Assembly (NCBI RefSeq): GCF_003347015.1
Contig: NZ_PNFB01000006.1
Location: 105,968 to 169,967 of the forward strand
DNA from: Brachybacterium sp. YJGR34
GTDB lineage: Bacteria; Actinomycetota; Actinomycetes; Actinomycetales; Dermabacteraceae
DNA length: 64,000 nucleotides
Reading direction: 5' to 3'
In this document: positions 1-6,693 of the stretch, one piece after another
Position numbering within the stretch: position 1 is the first letter of the stretch
Layout: each line of letters starts with the position of its first letter
The notes under the pieces: generated by a model
Databases searched by the model: none
Told to the model about the DNA's origin: nothing
What the model saw: the letters and a program-made list of their open reading frames with translations, nothing else
Program-made: the position numbers and the translations under genes

Positions 1-237
1 GGAGGCGATGATCGTCCGGCCGTGCCGGCCGCCGATCGGCGACGGGCTGAGCACGGTCTCCTCGATCTGCGTCAGCAACGCCTCCGGGGCACCGTCGGCC
101 GCGAGCGCCGATCGCATCTGCGACCACCGCATCTCCAGCTCGGCGGCGGCGTGCGGATCCGTCCGGGTGGTGTCGAGATGGACCGAGACGAACGGCCCGG
201 GATGTTCGAGGGCGGACTTGAGCCAGGGCAGCTTCAC
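1..237 (-). CDS. Vms1/baeRF-type release-factor-like protein, N-terminal part
   Basis: Only the first 79 codons are in the window; the gene runs off the left edge. Translation of the minus strand from GTG at 237 begins VKLPWLKSALEHPGPFVSVH and contains LDTTR and, near the edge, GGRHGRTIIA. This layout (a 'HPGPFVSVYLDT' opening followed by 'GRHGRAL') is typical of the actinobacterial Rv2629/baeRF2 family, which is related to eukaryotic Vms1/eRF1 and proposed to release peptides from stalled ribosomes. The start is set by an AGGAGG about six bases upstream. Family assignment rests on pattern memory over a short piece; the catalytic loop lies outside the window. Confidence 0.72.
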   Translation of the reverse strand, partial: MKLPWLKSALEHPGPFVSVHLDTTRTDPHAAAELEMRWSQMRSALAADGAPEALLTQIEETVLSPSPIGGRHGRTIIAS

Positions 238-413
238 GGATGACCTCCTGCGTGCTCGACGTGCGGTCGACCGAGCTCACGGCGATGGAATGAGCCTCGT
301 TGCCGCGTGGGTCGTCCCCACCTTTCCACGGGACGCCGGGGGCCGCAAGAGAGATCCCCGCCCGGCCCGCCCCCGCCGGGCAGGATGCCGCTCGCCCGCT
401 GGCGGCACGTCGC

Positions 414-1235
414 TCAGGGGAGGGCGCCGTCCCGGGTCAGGACGTGGTGGCGGCCGATCGGCACCATCAGCGGCAGCCCGGACACCGGGTCGCTGACGAT
501 CCGATTGCTCAGGCCGAAGACCTCGCGGACCCCGTCCTCCGTGAGGACCTCGGCGGGCGAGCCGCTCGCCCGGACGGTGCCGCCGGAGATCATGACCAGC
601 TGATCGCTGTACCGGGCTGCGAGGTTCAGATCGTGCAGGACCATGACGATCGTGATCCCGCGGCTGCGGTTGAGATCCGTCAGCAGGTCCAGCACCTCGA
701 CCTGATGGCTGACGTCCAGGAAGGTGGTCGGCTCGTCGAGCAGCAGCAGGTCCGTCTCCTGGGCGAGCGCCATCGCGATCCACACCCGCTGGCGCTGCCC
801 GCCCGAGAGCTCGTCGACGGGGCGCTCGGCGAGCTCCGCGGTGCGGGTGGCGTCCAGGGCCGCGGCGACGGCCGCGTCGTCGGCGGCGCTCCAGCGGCTG
901 AACACCCGCTGGTGGGGATGCCGGCCGCGGCCCACGAGGTCCGCGACGGTGATCCCCTCGGGCGTGATCGGCGACTGCGGCAGCAGGCCCAGCGTGCGGG
1001 CCAGCTGCCGGGCCGGCATCCGATGGACCTCCGCGCCGTCCAGGAGCACACCGCCGGAGCGCGGGGTCAGCAGGCGGGACATGGAGCGCAGCAGCGTGGA
1101 CTTGCCCGAGGCGTTGGCGCCGACGATCGAGGTGATGGCACCCGGCACCACCGACAGGTCGAGGCCCTCGATGACGTGGCGCTCCCCGTAGCCGAGGGTC
1201 AGGTCCTCCACGCGCAGGGTGTGGTCGGTGGTCAC
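414..1235 (-). CDS. Siderophore-iron ABC transporter ATP-binding protein (FecE/FepC type)
   Basis: 273-residue cytoplasmic ATPase that would power ferric-siderophore import. A Walker A loop (GANASGKST, residues about 37-45), the signature LSGGQRQR, Walker B LLLLDEP and the H-loop histidine in VLHDLNLA are all visible; length and the 'HPHQ' region after the Q-loop fit the FepC/FhuC subfamily. The second Gly of the usual GPNGSGKST is Ala here, which is tolerated in the family. GTG at 1235 is chosen because it overlaps the stop of the preceding permease by four bases (GTGA). It is the last gene of a four-gene leftward operon. The exact siderophore cannot be read from sequence. Confidence 0.93.
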   Translation of the reverse strand: MTTDHTLRVEDLTLGYGERHVIEGLDLSVVPGAITSIVGANASGKSTLLRSMSRLLTPRSGGVLLDGAEVHRMPARQLARTLGLLPQSPITPEGITVADLVGRGRHPHQRVFSRWSAADDAAVAAALDATRTAELAERPVDELSGGQRQRVWIAMALAQETDLLLLDEPTTFLDVSHQVEVLDLLTDLNRSRGITIVMVLHDLNLAARYSDQLVMISGGTVRASGSPAEVLTEDGVREVFGLSNRIVSDPVSGLPLMVPIGRHHVLTRDGALP

Positions 1236-2302
1236 AGGGAGCTCCCTCGTCGGTTGACGCGGATGATGAGGTACAGCAGGAACGGGGCTCCGAGCACGCC
1301 GGTGACGACGCCGACGGGGTACCGGGTGCCCGTGGCGTGCTGGCCCACGAGATCGGCGACCAGCACGAGCAGCGCGCCGACCAGCGCGGCGGGGATCAGC
1401 GGCGAGGTGCCGGGACCGACGATCCGCACGGCGATCGGGCCGGAGAGGAAGGCGACGAAGGCGATCGGTCCGCAGGCGGCCGTCGCGAAGGCGACGAGGC
1501 CGACGGCCGCGACCACCACGATCAGGCGCGTGCGGTCCACGCGCACGCCGAGCGCGCGGGCGGCATCGTCCCCGAGCTGGGTGGCGCGGAGGTCCCGGGA
1601 CCGTGAGAGCAGCACGGGAACGAGGACCACCATCGCCCCGAGCACGGGCAGCACCTGGTCCCAGGAGGTGTTGTTCAGGCTTCCGGTGAGCCAGCGCAGC
1701 GCCTCCTGCAGATCCCACTGCCCGGCCCGGGAGAGCACCCAGTCGGTGAGGCTCTGCAGCATCGCCGCGACGCCGATGCCCACCAGGATCAGGCGGGTCC
1801 CGGCCACCCCGCGCCGGTAGGACAGCAGGTAGATCAGCACGGCGACGACGAGCCCGGCCACGATCGCGAGCAGGGAGACGGCCGCTCCGGACCACCCCAG
1901 GATGACGATCCCGAAGGCCGCGGCGGCGCTCGCCCCGGAGGAGATGCCGATGATGTCCGGGCTGGCCAGCGGGTTGCGGAGCATGGTCTGGAAGGTGACC
2001 CCGCCGAGGCCGAAGCAGGCTCCGGCGAGCACCGCCAGCACGGCGCGCGGGAGGCGCAGCCGGCCCACCGTGAAGCTCGCGCCCGGCACCTCCTGCCCGA
2101 GGAGGACGCGCAGCACGTCCCCGGGCGGGTGGACGGTGCGCCCCACCATGAGGCTCAGGGCGAACACCGCGAGGATCGCCGTGACGAGCACGGCGAACGT
2201 GATCGCGGCCCGGGTGCGGCGGCGCCGGCGGGAGGAGGCCACTCGCTGCAGGGTCGTCCCCGCGGCCTCGGTCGCGGCAGGGGCGTCGACGGTCGCGGTC
2301 AC
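1232..2302 (-). CDS. Siderophore-iron ABC transporter permease (FecCD family), second subunit
   Basis: 356-residue polytopic inner-membrane protein of the BtuC/FecCD family (usually about 330-350 residues). After a basic cytoplasmic N-terminus with a run of arginines come about nine to ten hydrophobic segments. Family signatures include RLPRAVLAVLAGACFGLGG, MLRNPLASPDIIGISSGAS and the C-terminal GVVTGVLGAPFLLYL loop that contacts the ATPase. GTG at 2302 overlaps the stop of the first permease by four bases, so the two subunits are probably translationally coupled. It would form a heterodimeric channel with the neighbouring permease. Confidence 0.93.
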   Translation of the reverse strand: MTATVDAPAATEAAGTTLQRVASSRRRRRTRAAITFAVLVTAILAVFALSLMVGRTVHPPGDVLRVLLGQEVPGASFTVGRLRLPRAVLAVLAGACFGLGGVTFQTMLRNPLASPDIIGISSGASAAAAFGIVILGWSGAAVSLLAIVAGLVVAVLIYLLSYRRGVAGTRLILVGIGVAAMLQSLTDWVLSRAGQWDLQEALRWLTGSLNNTSWDQVLPVLGAMVVLVPVLLSRSRDLRATQLGDDAARALGVRVDRTRLIVVVAAVGLVAFATAACGPIAFVAFLSGPIAVRIVGPGTSPLIPAALVGALLVLVADLVGQHATGTRYPVGVVTGVLGAPFLLYLIIRVNRRGSSL

Positions 2303-3357
2303 AGGCTCGTCAGCTTCTGTCGGCGCACGATGGCGATGAAGAACGGGGCGCCGAGGAGGGCGGTGACGATGCCGACGTCGAGCTCCTCGGGACGGGCCAC
2401 GATGCGGCCCAGGACATCGGCGGCGGTGAGCAGGGCCGCTCCGACCACGGCGCTCAGCGGGAGCAGCCAGCGGTGGTCCGGTCCGATCAGCAGACGGCAG
2501 GCGTGGGGGACGACGAGGCCGACGAAGGCGATCGGGCCGGTCACCGCGGTCGCCGCGCCGCACAGCACCACCGCGCCGAGGGCGGCCAGGCCGCGGGTGA
2601 GCGCGACCCGCTCGCCGAGCCCGGCGGCCAGCTCGTCGCCGAGCGCGAGGGTGTTCAACCCGCGCGCGCTGAGCATCGCCAGCGCGGCGCCGACCAGCAG
2701 GAAGGGGGCGACCTGCTCCAGCGCGTCGTAGGTGGCGCCGCCCACGCCGCCGATCTGCCAGGAGCGCACGCTGTCTCCGATGTCCGAGCGCGGCAGCATC
2801 ACGGCGCTGATGAACGAGGTCAGCGCGGCTCCGGTGGCGGCGCCCGCGAGGGCGAGCTTGAGCGGGGTCGCCCCGCCCTGCCCGAGAGATCCCAGCGTGT
2901 AGACCAGCACGGCGGTCAGCGAGGCGCCCGCGATCGCCACCCAGATGTAGCTCGAGGCGACGGTCAGCCCGAAGTGCGCGATCCCGATGACCACGGCGAG
3001 GGACGCCCCGGTGTTGATGCCGAGGATCCCGGGATCGGCCAGGGGGTTGCGGGTCACGCCCTGCATCACCGCGCCGGAGACGGCGAGCGCGGCGCCGGCG
3101 ACCACGGCGAGCAGTGTGCGGGGGATCCGGGTCGCGACGGCGGCCGGGCCGAAGCCCTCGGTGGATCCGCCCAGCGCCGCGAGGATGTCCTCGAGCCCCA
3201 CCTCCCGGGAGCCGATCACCACCGAGACCGCCATGAGCACGCCGAGCACCGCGAGGGCGGGAAGGAGCCACAGCAGGCGCGTGCGCGAGGACCGCCGCAG
3301 TGCGGCGGCGGTCCTCGAGGCGGTGGCGCCCGGAGTGCTCGGAGATGCGGTGGTCAT
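2299..3357 (-). CDS. Siderophore-iron ABC transporter permease (FecCD family), first subunit
   Basis: 352-residue FecCD-family membrane subunit. Diagnostic stretches are RIPRTLLAVVAGAALAVSG, the NPLADPGILGINTGAS motif and, near the C-terminus, GIVTALLGAPFFIAI. ATG at 3357 lies 12 bases after the stop of the binding-protein gene; no good Shine-Dalgarno is visible, which suggests coupling to the upstream gene. It pairs with the next permease as the transmembrane pore for ferric siderophore passage. Confidence 0.93.
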   Translation of the reverse strand: MTTASPSTPGATASRTAAALRRSSRTRLLWLLPALAVLGVLMAVSVVIGSREVGLEDILAALGGSTEGFGPAAVATRIPRTLLAVVAGAALAVSGAVMQGVTRNPLADPGILGINTGASLAVVIGIAHFGLTVASSYIWVAIAGASLTAVLVYTLGSLGQGGATPLKLALAGAATGAALTSFISAVMLPRSDIGDSVRSWQIGGVGGATYDALEQVAPFLLVGAALAMLSARGLNTLALGDELAAGLGERVALTRGLAALGAVVLCGAATAVTGPIAFVGLVVPHACRLLIGPDHRWLLPLSAVVGAALLTAADVLGRIVARPEELDVGIVTALLGAPFFIAIVRRQKLTSL

Positions 3358-3369
3358 GGCGTCGGAGGG

Positions 3370-4416
3370 TCAGGCGCCGGCGGTGGCCGCGGCCTCGAGC
3401 TCGGTGAGGTAGTCCTCGAGGATGTAGGGGATCGCGAGCGGGGTGGGGTTCGCGGCGGTGCCCAGCGGGCTGTCCGAGGGCAGGCTCACCACGGCGTTGT
3501 TCTGCACGGCAGGCATCTGCGAGAGCAGCGGATCCGCCTGCAGCGCCTCGACCAGTGCGGCGTCGCCGTAGGTCACGATGATCTCGACGTCGTCGAAGGC
3601 GTCGGCCTGCTCGGCGCTGACGGTCGTGGAGAACTCGGGGGTCTCCTCGCTCGCGGCGACGACGCTCGGAGCGATCGCCAAGCCGAGGTCCTCGAAGAAC
3701 ATGGTGCGCGTGTCGTGCGCGGTGTAGAAGCTGACCTGGGAGAGGTCCGTGGTGTCCACATGGGTCAGGAACATCGCGTTCTTCCCGGCGAGCGCGGGGT
3801 GGCCGGCCACGGCCTCCTCGATCCGGCCCTCGAGCTCGGTGACCAGTGCCGCGCCCTCCTCGGCCCTCCCCATGCCGGTGGCGTTGACGGTGATCATCTC
3901 GCGCCAGGGCGTCCCCCAGGCGATCTCCGGGAAGGGGACCGTGGGCGCGATCTCGGAGAGGGTGTCGTAGTCCTCCTGGGTGAGCCCCGAGTAGGCGGCG
4001 AGGATCACGTCGGGGGCGGTGTCGGCGACGCCCTCGAAGTCGATGCCGTCGGACTCGTCGAAGAGCACCGGGGTCTCGGCACCGAGCTCGTCGAGCGCCT
4101 CCTTCACCCACGGGAGCAGGCCGTCGGCGTCGTCGTCGCCGAAGTTCGCGGCGGCCATGCCGGCCGGCACGACGCCGAGCGCGATCGGCACCTCGTGATT
4201 CGCCCAGGCGACGGTGGTGACCACCTCGACCTCTGCGGGGACCGTGGTGGAGCCGAAGGCGTGCTCGACCGTGGTGCCCCCGTCGGAATCCGCGGCGCCC
4301 CCGCCGTCGGAGGATCCCGCGCCGGACCCCTCGGAGGAGGAGCACGCGGCCAGCGCGGCGGCGAGGGCGGCGGCAGCGGCGGAACCGGCGAAGGCGCGAC
4401 GGGAGAAGCGGGTCAT
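3370..4416 (-). CDS. Iron-siderophore substrate-binding lipoprotein (FepB/FhuD type)
   Basis: 348-residue extracytoplasmic receptor. The N-terminus MTRFSRRAFAGSAAAAALAA ends in a lipobox (LAAC), so the mature protein starts at a lipid-modified Cys; the twin-arginine pair also makes Tat export possible. A Ser/Gly/Asp-rich linker follows, then the type III periplasmic-binding fold, with typical phrases such as PDVILAAYSGL and PILFDES-like beta strands. It heads the operon that continues into two permeases and an ATPase. An iron-box-like operator lies about 160 bases upstream, indicating repression by a DtxR/IdeR regulator when iron is plentiful. The ligand is not predictable. Confidence 0.9.
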   Translation of the reverse strand: MTRFSRRAFAGSAAAAALAAALAACSSSEGSGAGSSDGGGAADSDGGTTVEHAFGSTTVPAEVEVVTTVAWANHEVPIALGVVPAGMAAANFGDDDADGLLPWVKEALDELGAETPVLFDESDGIDFEGVADTAPDVILAAYSGLTQEDYDTLSEIAPTVPFPEIAWGTPWREMITVNATGMGRAEEGAALVTELEGRIEEAVAGHPALAGKNAMFLTHVDTTDLSQVSFYTAHDTRTMFFEDLGLAIAPSVVAASEETPEFSTTVSAEQADAFDDVEIIVTYGDAALVEALQADPLLSQMPAVQNNAVVSLPSDSPLGTAANPTPLAIPYILEDYLTELEAAATAGA

Positions 4417-4756
4417 GGGGGCCTTTCGGGAGGCCGCGGAGCGGCAGGGGCCCGGTCCGGTGGGGCCCGGAGCGGGGGTCAGGACGATCCCGACCGGCCG
4501 GACGCATCACGGCGGCCCGCGCCGGAGCGGTCGGACCGGCGGTCCGGGGACCGTCCGTGAGCGCCTCGATGCGCGGCTGAGGATTGCCTCACCAAAGTAC
4601 TGGCGGTCCCTCGTCCCCGCAAGACGGCACCGGGGAGCCCTCCGCCGCGCAGGCCCTCCTGCCGCGGTCGCCGCCTCGCCCGAGCATCCGCTGTGCCGGA
4701 GCTCACAACCGGGGTGACCTGGCAGGGGTGCGCGCGGACCGCGCCCAGCGCGGCGG
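4417..4756. other. 340-base gene-free stretch upstream of the iron operon
   Basis: This interval lies between the start of the siderophore operon and the end of the uracil-DNA glycosylase gene; both are on the minus strand. It holds the iron-box-like palindrome at 4578-4596 and a leader of roughly 150 bases with GC-rich inverted segments around 4530-4560 (GGTCCGGGGACC core). Short open frames here look like shadows with no ribosome-binding site. Confidence 0.6.
4578..4596 (-). promoter_or_regulatory. DtxR/IdeR-type iron box upstream of the siderophore operon
   Basis: On the minus strand the site reads TTTGGTGAGGCAATCCTCA. Against the classic iron box TTAGGTTAGGCTAACCTAA it matches at 14 of 19 positions, including both GG/CC cores. 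It lies about 160 bases before the binding-protein start codon. Known biology: Fe(II)-loaded DtxR/IdeR represses siderophore uptake genes in actinobacteria; that this site is bound is inference. Confidence 0.68.
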
Positions 4757-5407
4757 TCAGTCCGCCTCGCGGTGCGCGATCCCGGCGTCGCGGGCGACCG
4801 CGCGCCAGTCCTCGGCCAGGGAGGAGACGGTGGCGTGGGCGTTCAGGCCGCTGGGCTGCGGCACCACCCACAGCCCGATCTCCGCGGGCCACCCCGGCAC
4901 GAGGGACGCGTCCTGCCGCCCCAGGCGCGCCGACGGCAGGGCATAGGCGGTGCGGAAGGCCGTGATCCCGGCGATCGCGACGGTCCGCGGCCGCAGTCGG
5001 GGGAGCCGGTCGATCAGCGCGGACCCCGCCGCCCGCAGCTCGTCCCGGCTCAGCTCGTCGGCCCGCGCCGTGGCCCGTCCCAGCAGGTTCGTGATCCCGA
5101 TGCCGCGCTCGTGCAGGTCGCTCTCGTCCTCGGTGTCGAGCCCGCGGGAGGCGTCCACCGGGCGGGAGGTGAGGCCGGCCCGGTGGAGCGAGGGCCAGAA
5201 GCGGTTGCCGGGACGGGCGAAGGGGGCGTTGACCGCGGCGGTCCAGAGCCCGGGGTTGATCCCCACGATGAGCAGGCGCAGCTCCTGGCCGCGCGCGGGA
5301 TCCGGCAGCACGTCGTCGATCGCGTCCGGTGCGGGGACGGCGAAGCGGGCGAGGTCCTCGCGGGTGGGCTTCCGTCCGGCCAGGGGAGAGGGGCGCCGCG
5401 TGCTCAT
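4757..5407 (-). CDS. mug: Mismatch-specific uracil/thymine-DNA glycosylase (Mug/TDG family)
   Basis: 216-residue base-excision repair enzyme that removes uracil (and ethenocytosine or mismatched thymine) from DNA. The Mug motif 1 appears as GINPGLWTAA (Asn as the active-site polar residue), followed by NRFWPSLHRAGL and the second motif PQPSGLNA, corresponding to NPSGLS in E. coli Mug. The ATG at 5407 is the first after the divergent gap with tdk and gives MSTRRPSPLAGRKPTREDL, an actinobacterial-type extension. It is a single-gene unit, divergent from thymidine kinase. Confidence 0.9.
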   Translation of the reverse strand: MSTRRPSPLAGRKPTREDLARFAVPAPDAIDDVLPDPARGQELRLLIVGINPGLWTAAVNAPFARPGNRFWPSLHRAGLTSRPVDASRGLDTEDESDLHERGIGITNLLGRATARADELSRDELRAAGSALIDRLPRLRPRTVAIAGITAFRTAYALPSARLGRQDASLVPGWPAEIGLWVVPQPSGLNAHATVSSLAEDWRAVARDAGIAHREAD

Positions 5408-5458
5408 CCCCGCACTGTAGCGATCCCGGCGGCTCCCGGGCGGGGTCGCGAGCGCGCG

Positions 5459-5464
5459 TACCCT
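5459..5464 (+). promoter_or_regulatory. -10 element of tdk, leaderless
   Basis: TACCCT ends six bases before the ATG of tdk and there is no Shine-Dalgarno in between. Transcription would start at or next to the A of the ATG, giving a leaderless mRNA, a common arrangement in actinobacteria. Confidence 0.6.
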
Positions 5465-5470
5465 GGCCGC

Positions 5471-6034
5471 ATGCGCGCCAGGGAGGCAGGACCGCTGCAC
5501 GTGATCGCCGGGCCGATGTTCGCCGGGAAGACGGAGGAGCTGCTCCGCCGTGTCCACCGCGCGCAGCTGGCCGGGAGGCAGGTGGAGGTGATCGGCCATC
5601 GGCTGGACACCCGCCCGGGGGCCGAGGTGCTGCGCACCCATGTCGGCCGCACCGCCCCGGCGCGGATGCTCGCCGCGCCCGAGCCCCTCCGGGAGCTCCT
5701 CGACGATCCGCGTCCCGACCTGGTCGCGATCGACGAGGCGCAGTTCTTCGGCCCGCGGATCGTGCCGATCGTCGAGGAGCTGCTGGCCGCCGGGATCCAG
5801 GTGGAGGTCGCCGGTCTCTGCGTCACCTACGACGGGGAACCCTTCGCGCCGCTGCCCGATCTCATGGCGGTCGCCGAGGAGGTCGTGAAGCTCACCGCGG
5901 TCTGCGCCGTCTGCGGGGCGGATGCGGCCTTCCACGTCCGCCTGATCGCAGGCGGCGGCGACGCGACGCGCGCCACCGCGGAGCAGATCGGCGGCGCGGA
6001 GTCCTATCAGGCGCGGTGCCGCAGCCACCGCTGA
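5471..6034 (+). CDS. tdk: Thymidine kinase
   Basis: 187-residue salvage enzyme phosphorylating thymidine with ATP. The P-loop GPMFAGKT lies at residues 14-21, the catalytic-Glu motif DEAQFF at 88-93, and a zinc site is formed by CAVC and the C-terminal CRSH. The length matches type II bacterial thymidine kinases. The ATG at 5471 is chosen because family homology begins within ten residues and a -10 box sits six bases upstream. It is transcribed alone, divergent from the uracil-DNA glycosylase gene, another pyrimidine-related function. Confidence 0.93.
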   Translation: MRAREAGPLHVIAGPMFAGKTEELLRRVHRAQLAGRQVEVIGHRLDTRPGAEVLRTHVGRTAPARMLAAPEPLRELLDDPRPDLVAIDEAQFFGPRIVPIVEELLAAGIQVEVAGLCVTYDGEPFAPLPDLMAVAEEVVKLTAVCAVCGADAAFHVRLIAGGGDATRATAEQIGGAESYQARCRSHR

Positions 6035-6044
6035 GGGGTGGAGC

Positions 6045-6545
6045 TCAGGTGAGGGGCTCGGCCCCGTCCTCGACCAGCTCGATGCCGTCGAGGTCCCACT
6101 GCCCGTCCACACGGCGCACGTAGTAGCGCAGCGAGACGTCCACCTCCTCGCCGTCGACCGAGTACGTCTCGGTGACCTCGAAGATCGCGTAGCCCCGGCG
6201 GTTGATCCGCTCCTCGACCCGGTACTCGACCGAGGAGATCCCGCCCAGGTTCTCCTCGAAGACCTCGCAGCTGGTCAGGCCCGTCATCTCGCGGTACTGC
6301 TCGGTGGTGGAGTCCATGAAGAGCGCGCAGTCGGTGCTCTCCAGTGAGGTGTAGAAGTCATCCAGGGTCGATTCCGGATCGCCGCGGGTCAGGAGCTGGA
6401 CGGCGATGACGATCGCGAACACGCCCACCACCAGCAGGCCCAGCAGCGCGATGCCGGCCAGCACCAACCAGTGCCACAGCGGCCGCCCGGCGCGGCCCGG
6501 GCCGGGGCGCGGACCCCCGCCCTGTGGAGCCTGTGCATGGACCAT
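6045..6545 (-). CDS. Hypothetical membrane-anchored protein, NTF2-like ectodomain
   Basis: 166 residues. A Pro/Gly/Gln-rich cytoplasmic head is followed by one transmembrane segment (WLVLAGIALLGLLVVGVFAIVIAV, about residues 26-49) and a roughly 115-residue outside domain, with a DDFYTSLESTDC-like helix and strands ending WDLDGIELVED, resembling the DUF4878/NTF2-like fold of small secreted actinobacterial proteins. ATG at 6545 has a purine-rich GGGGGA five bases upstream; the longer frame to 6767 has no such site and would cross the GH92 promoter. Convergent with tdk, divergent from GH92. Function unknown. Confidence 0.7.
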   Translation of the reverse strand: MVHAQAPQGGGPRPGPGRAGRPLWHWLVLAGIALLGLLVVGVFAIVIAVQLLTRGDPESTLDDFYTSLESTDCALFMDSTTEQYREMTGLTSCEVFEENLGGISSVEYRVEERINRRGYAIFEVTETYSVDGEEVDVSLRYYVRRVDGQWDLDGIELVEDGAEPLT

Positions 6546-6680
6546 CTCGTCCCCCGCTCGTCGCGTCCCCTGGGGCGGAGTATTCCGCAGATCGGGCCGT
6601 CGTGCATCGTCCGGCGCGGATCCGCCGCGCGGTCGGGTGCGCGACCCGCGCGGCGCGCCGCCCACCGCGCGCGCAGTCGC

Positions 6681-6686
6681 TAGCCT
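6681..6686 (+). promoter_or_regulatory. -10 element of the GH92 gene, leaderless
   Basis: TAGCCT followed by seven bases and then ATG at 6694, with no Shine-Dalgarno. The spacing fixes the start codon and argues that the protein has no missed N-terminal signal peptide. Confidence 0.6.
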
Positions 6687-6693
6687 GACGGGC

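Noticed and set aside
238..413. Terminator for the siderophore operon between 370 and 410
   Set aside because: CCCGGC/GCCGGG and TGCCGC/GCGGCA inverted segments exist but the stems are only about six pairs, too weak to call in DNA this GC-rich.
8..496. Plus-strand frame at the left edge
   Set aside because: It is antisense to the Vms1-like gene, which has a good ribosome-binding site and family pattern; the plus-strand product is compositionally biased.
414..1895. ATP-binding protein extended to 493 residues
   Set aside because: The added N-terminus is a shadow of the permease gene; GTG 1235 with its four-base overlap gives a normal 273-residue FepC-type ATPase.
1232..4510. One 1,092-residue protein on the minus strand covering the permease and binding protein genes
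   Set aside because: Only its C-terminal 356 residues (from GTG 2302) are a real permease; the rest is the out-of-frame shadow of the FecC-type permease and the binding protein.
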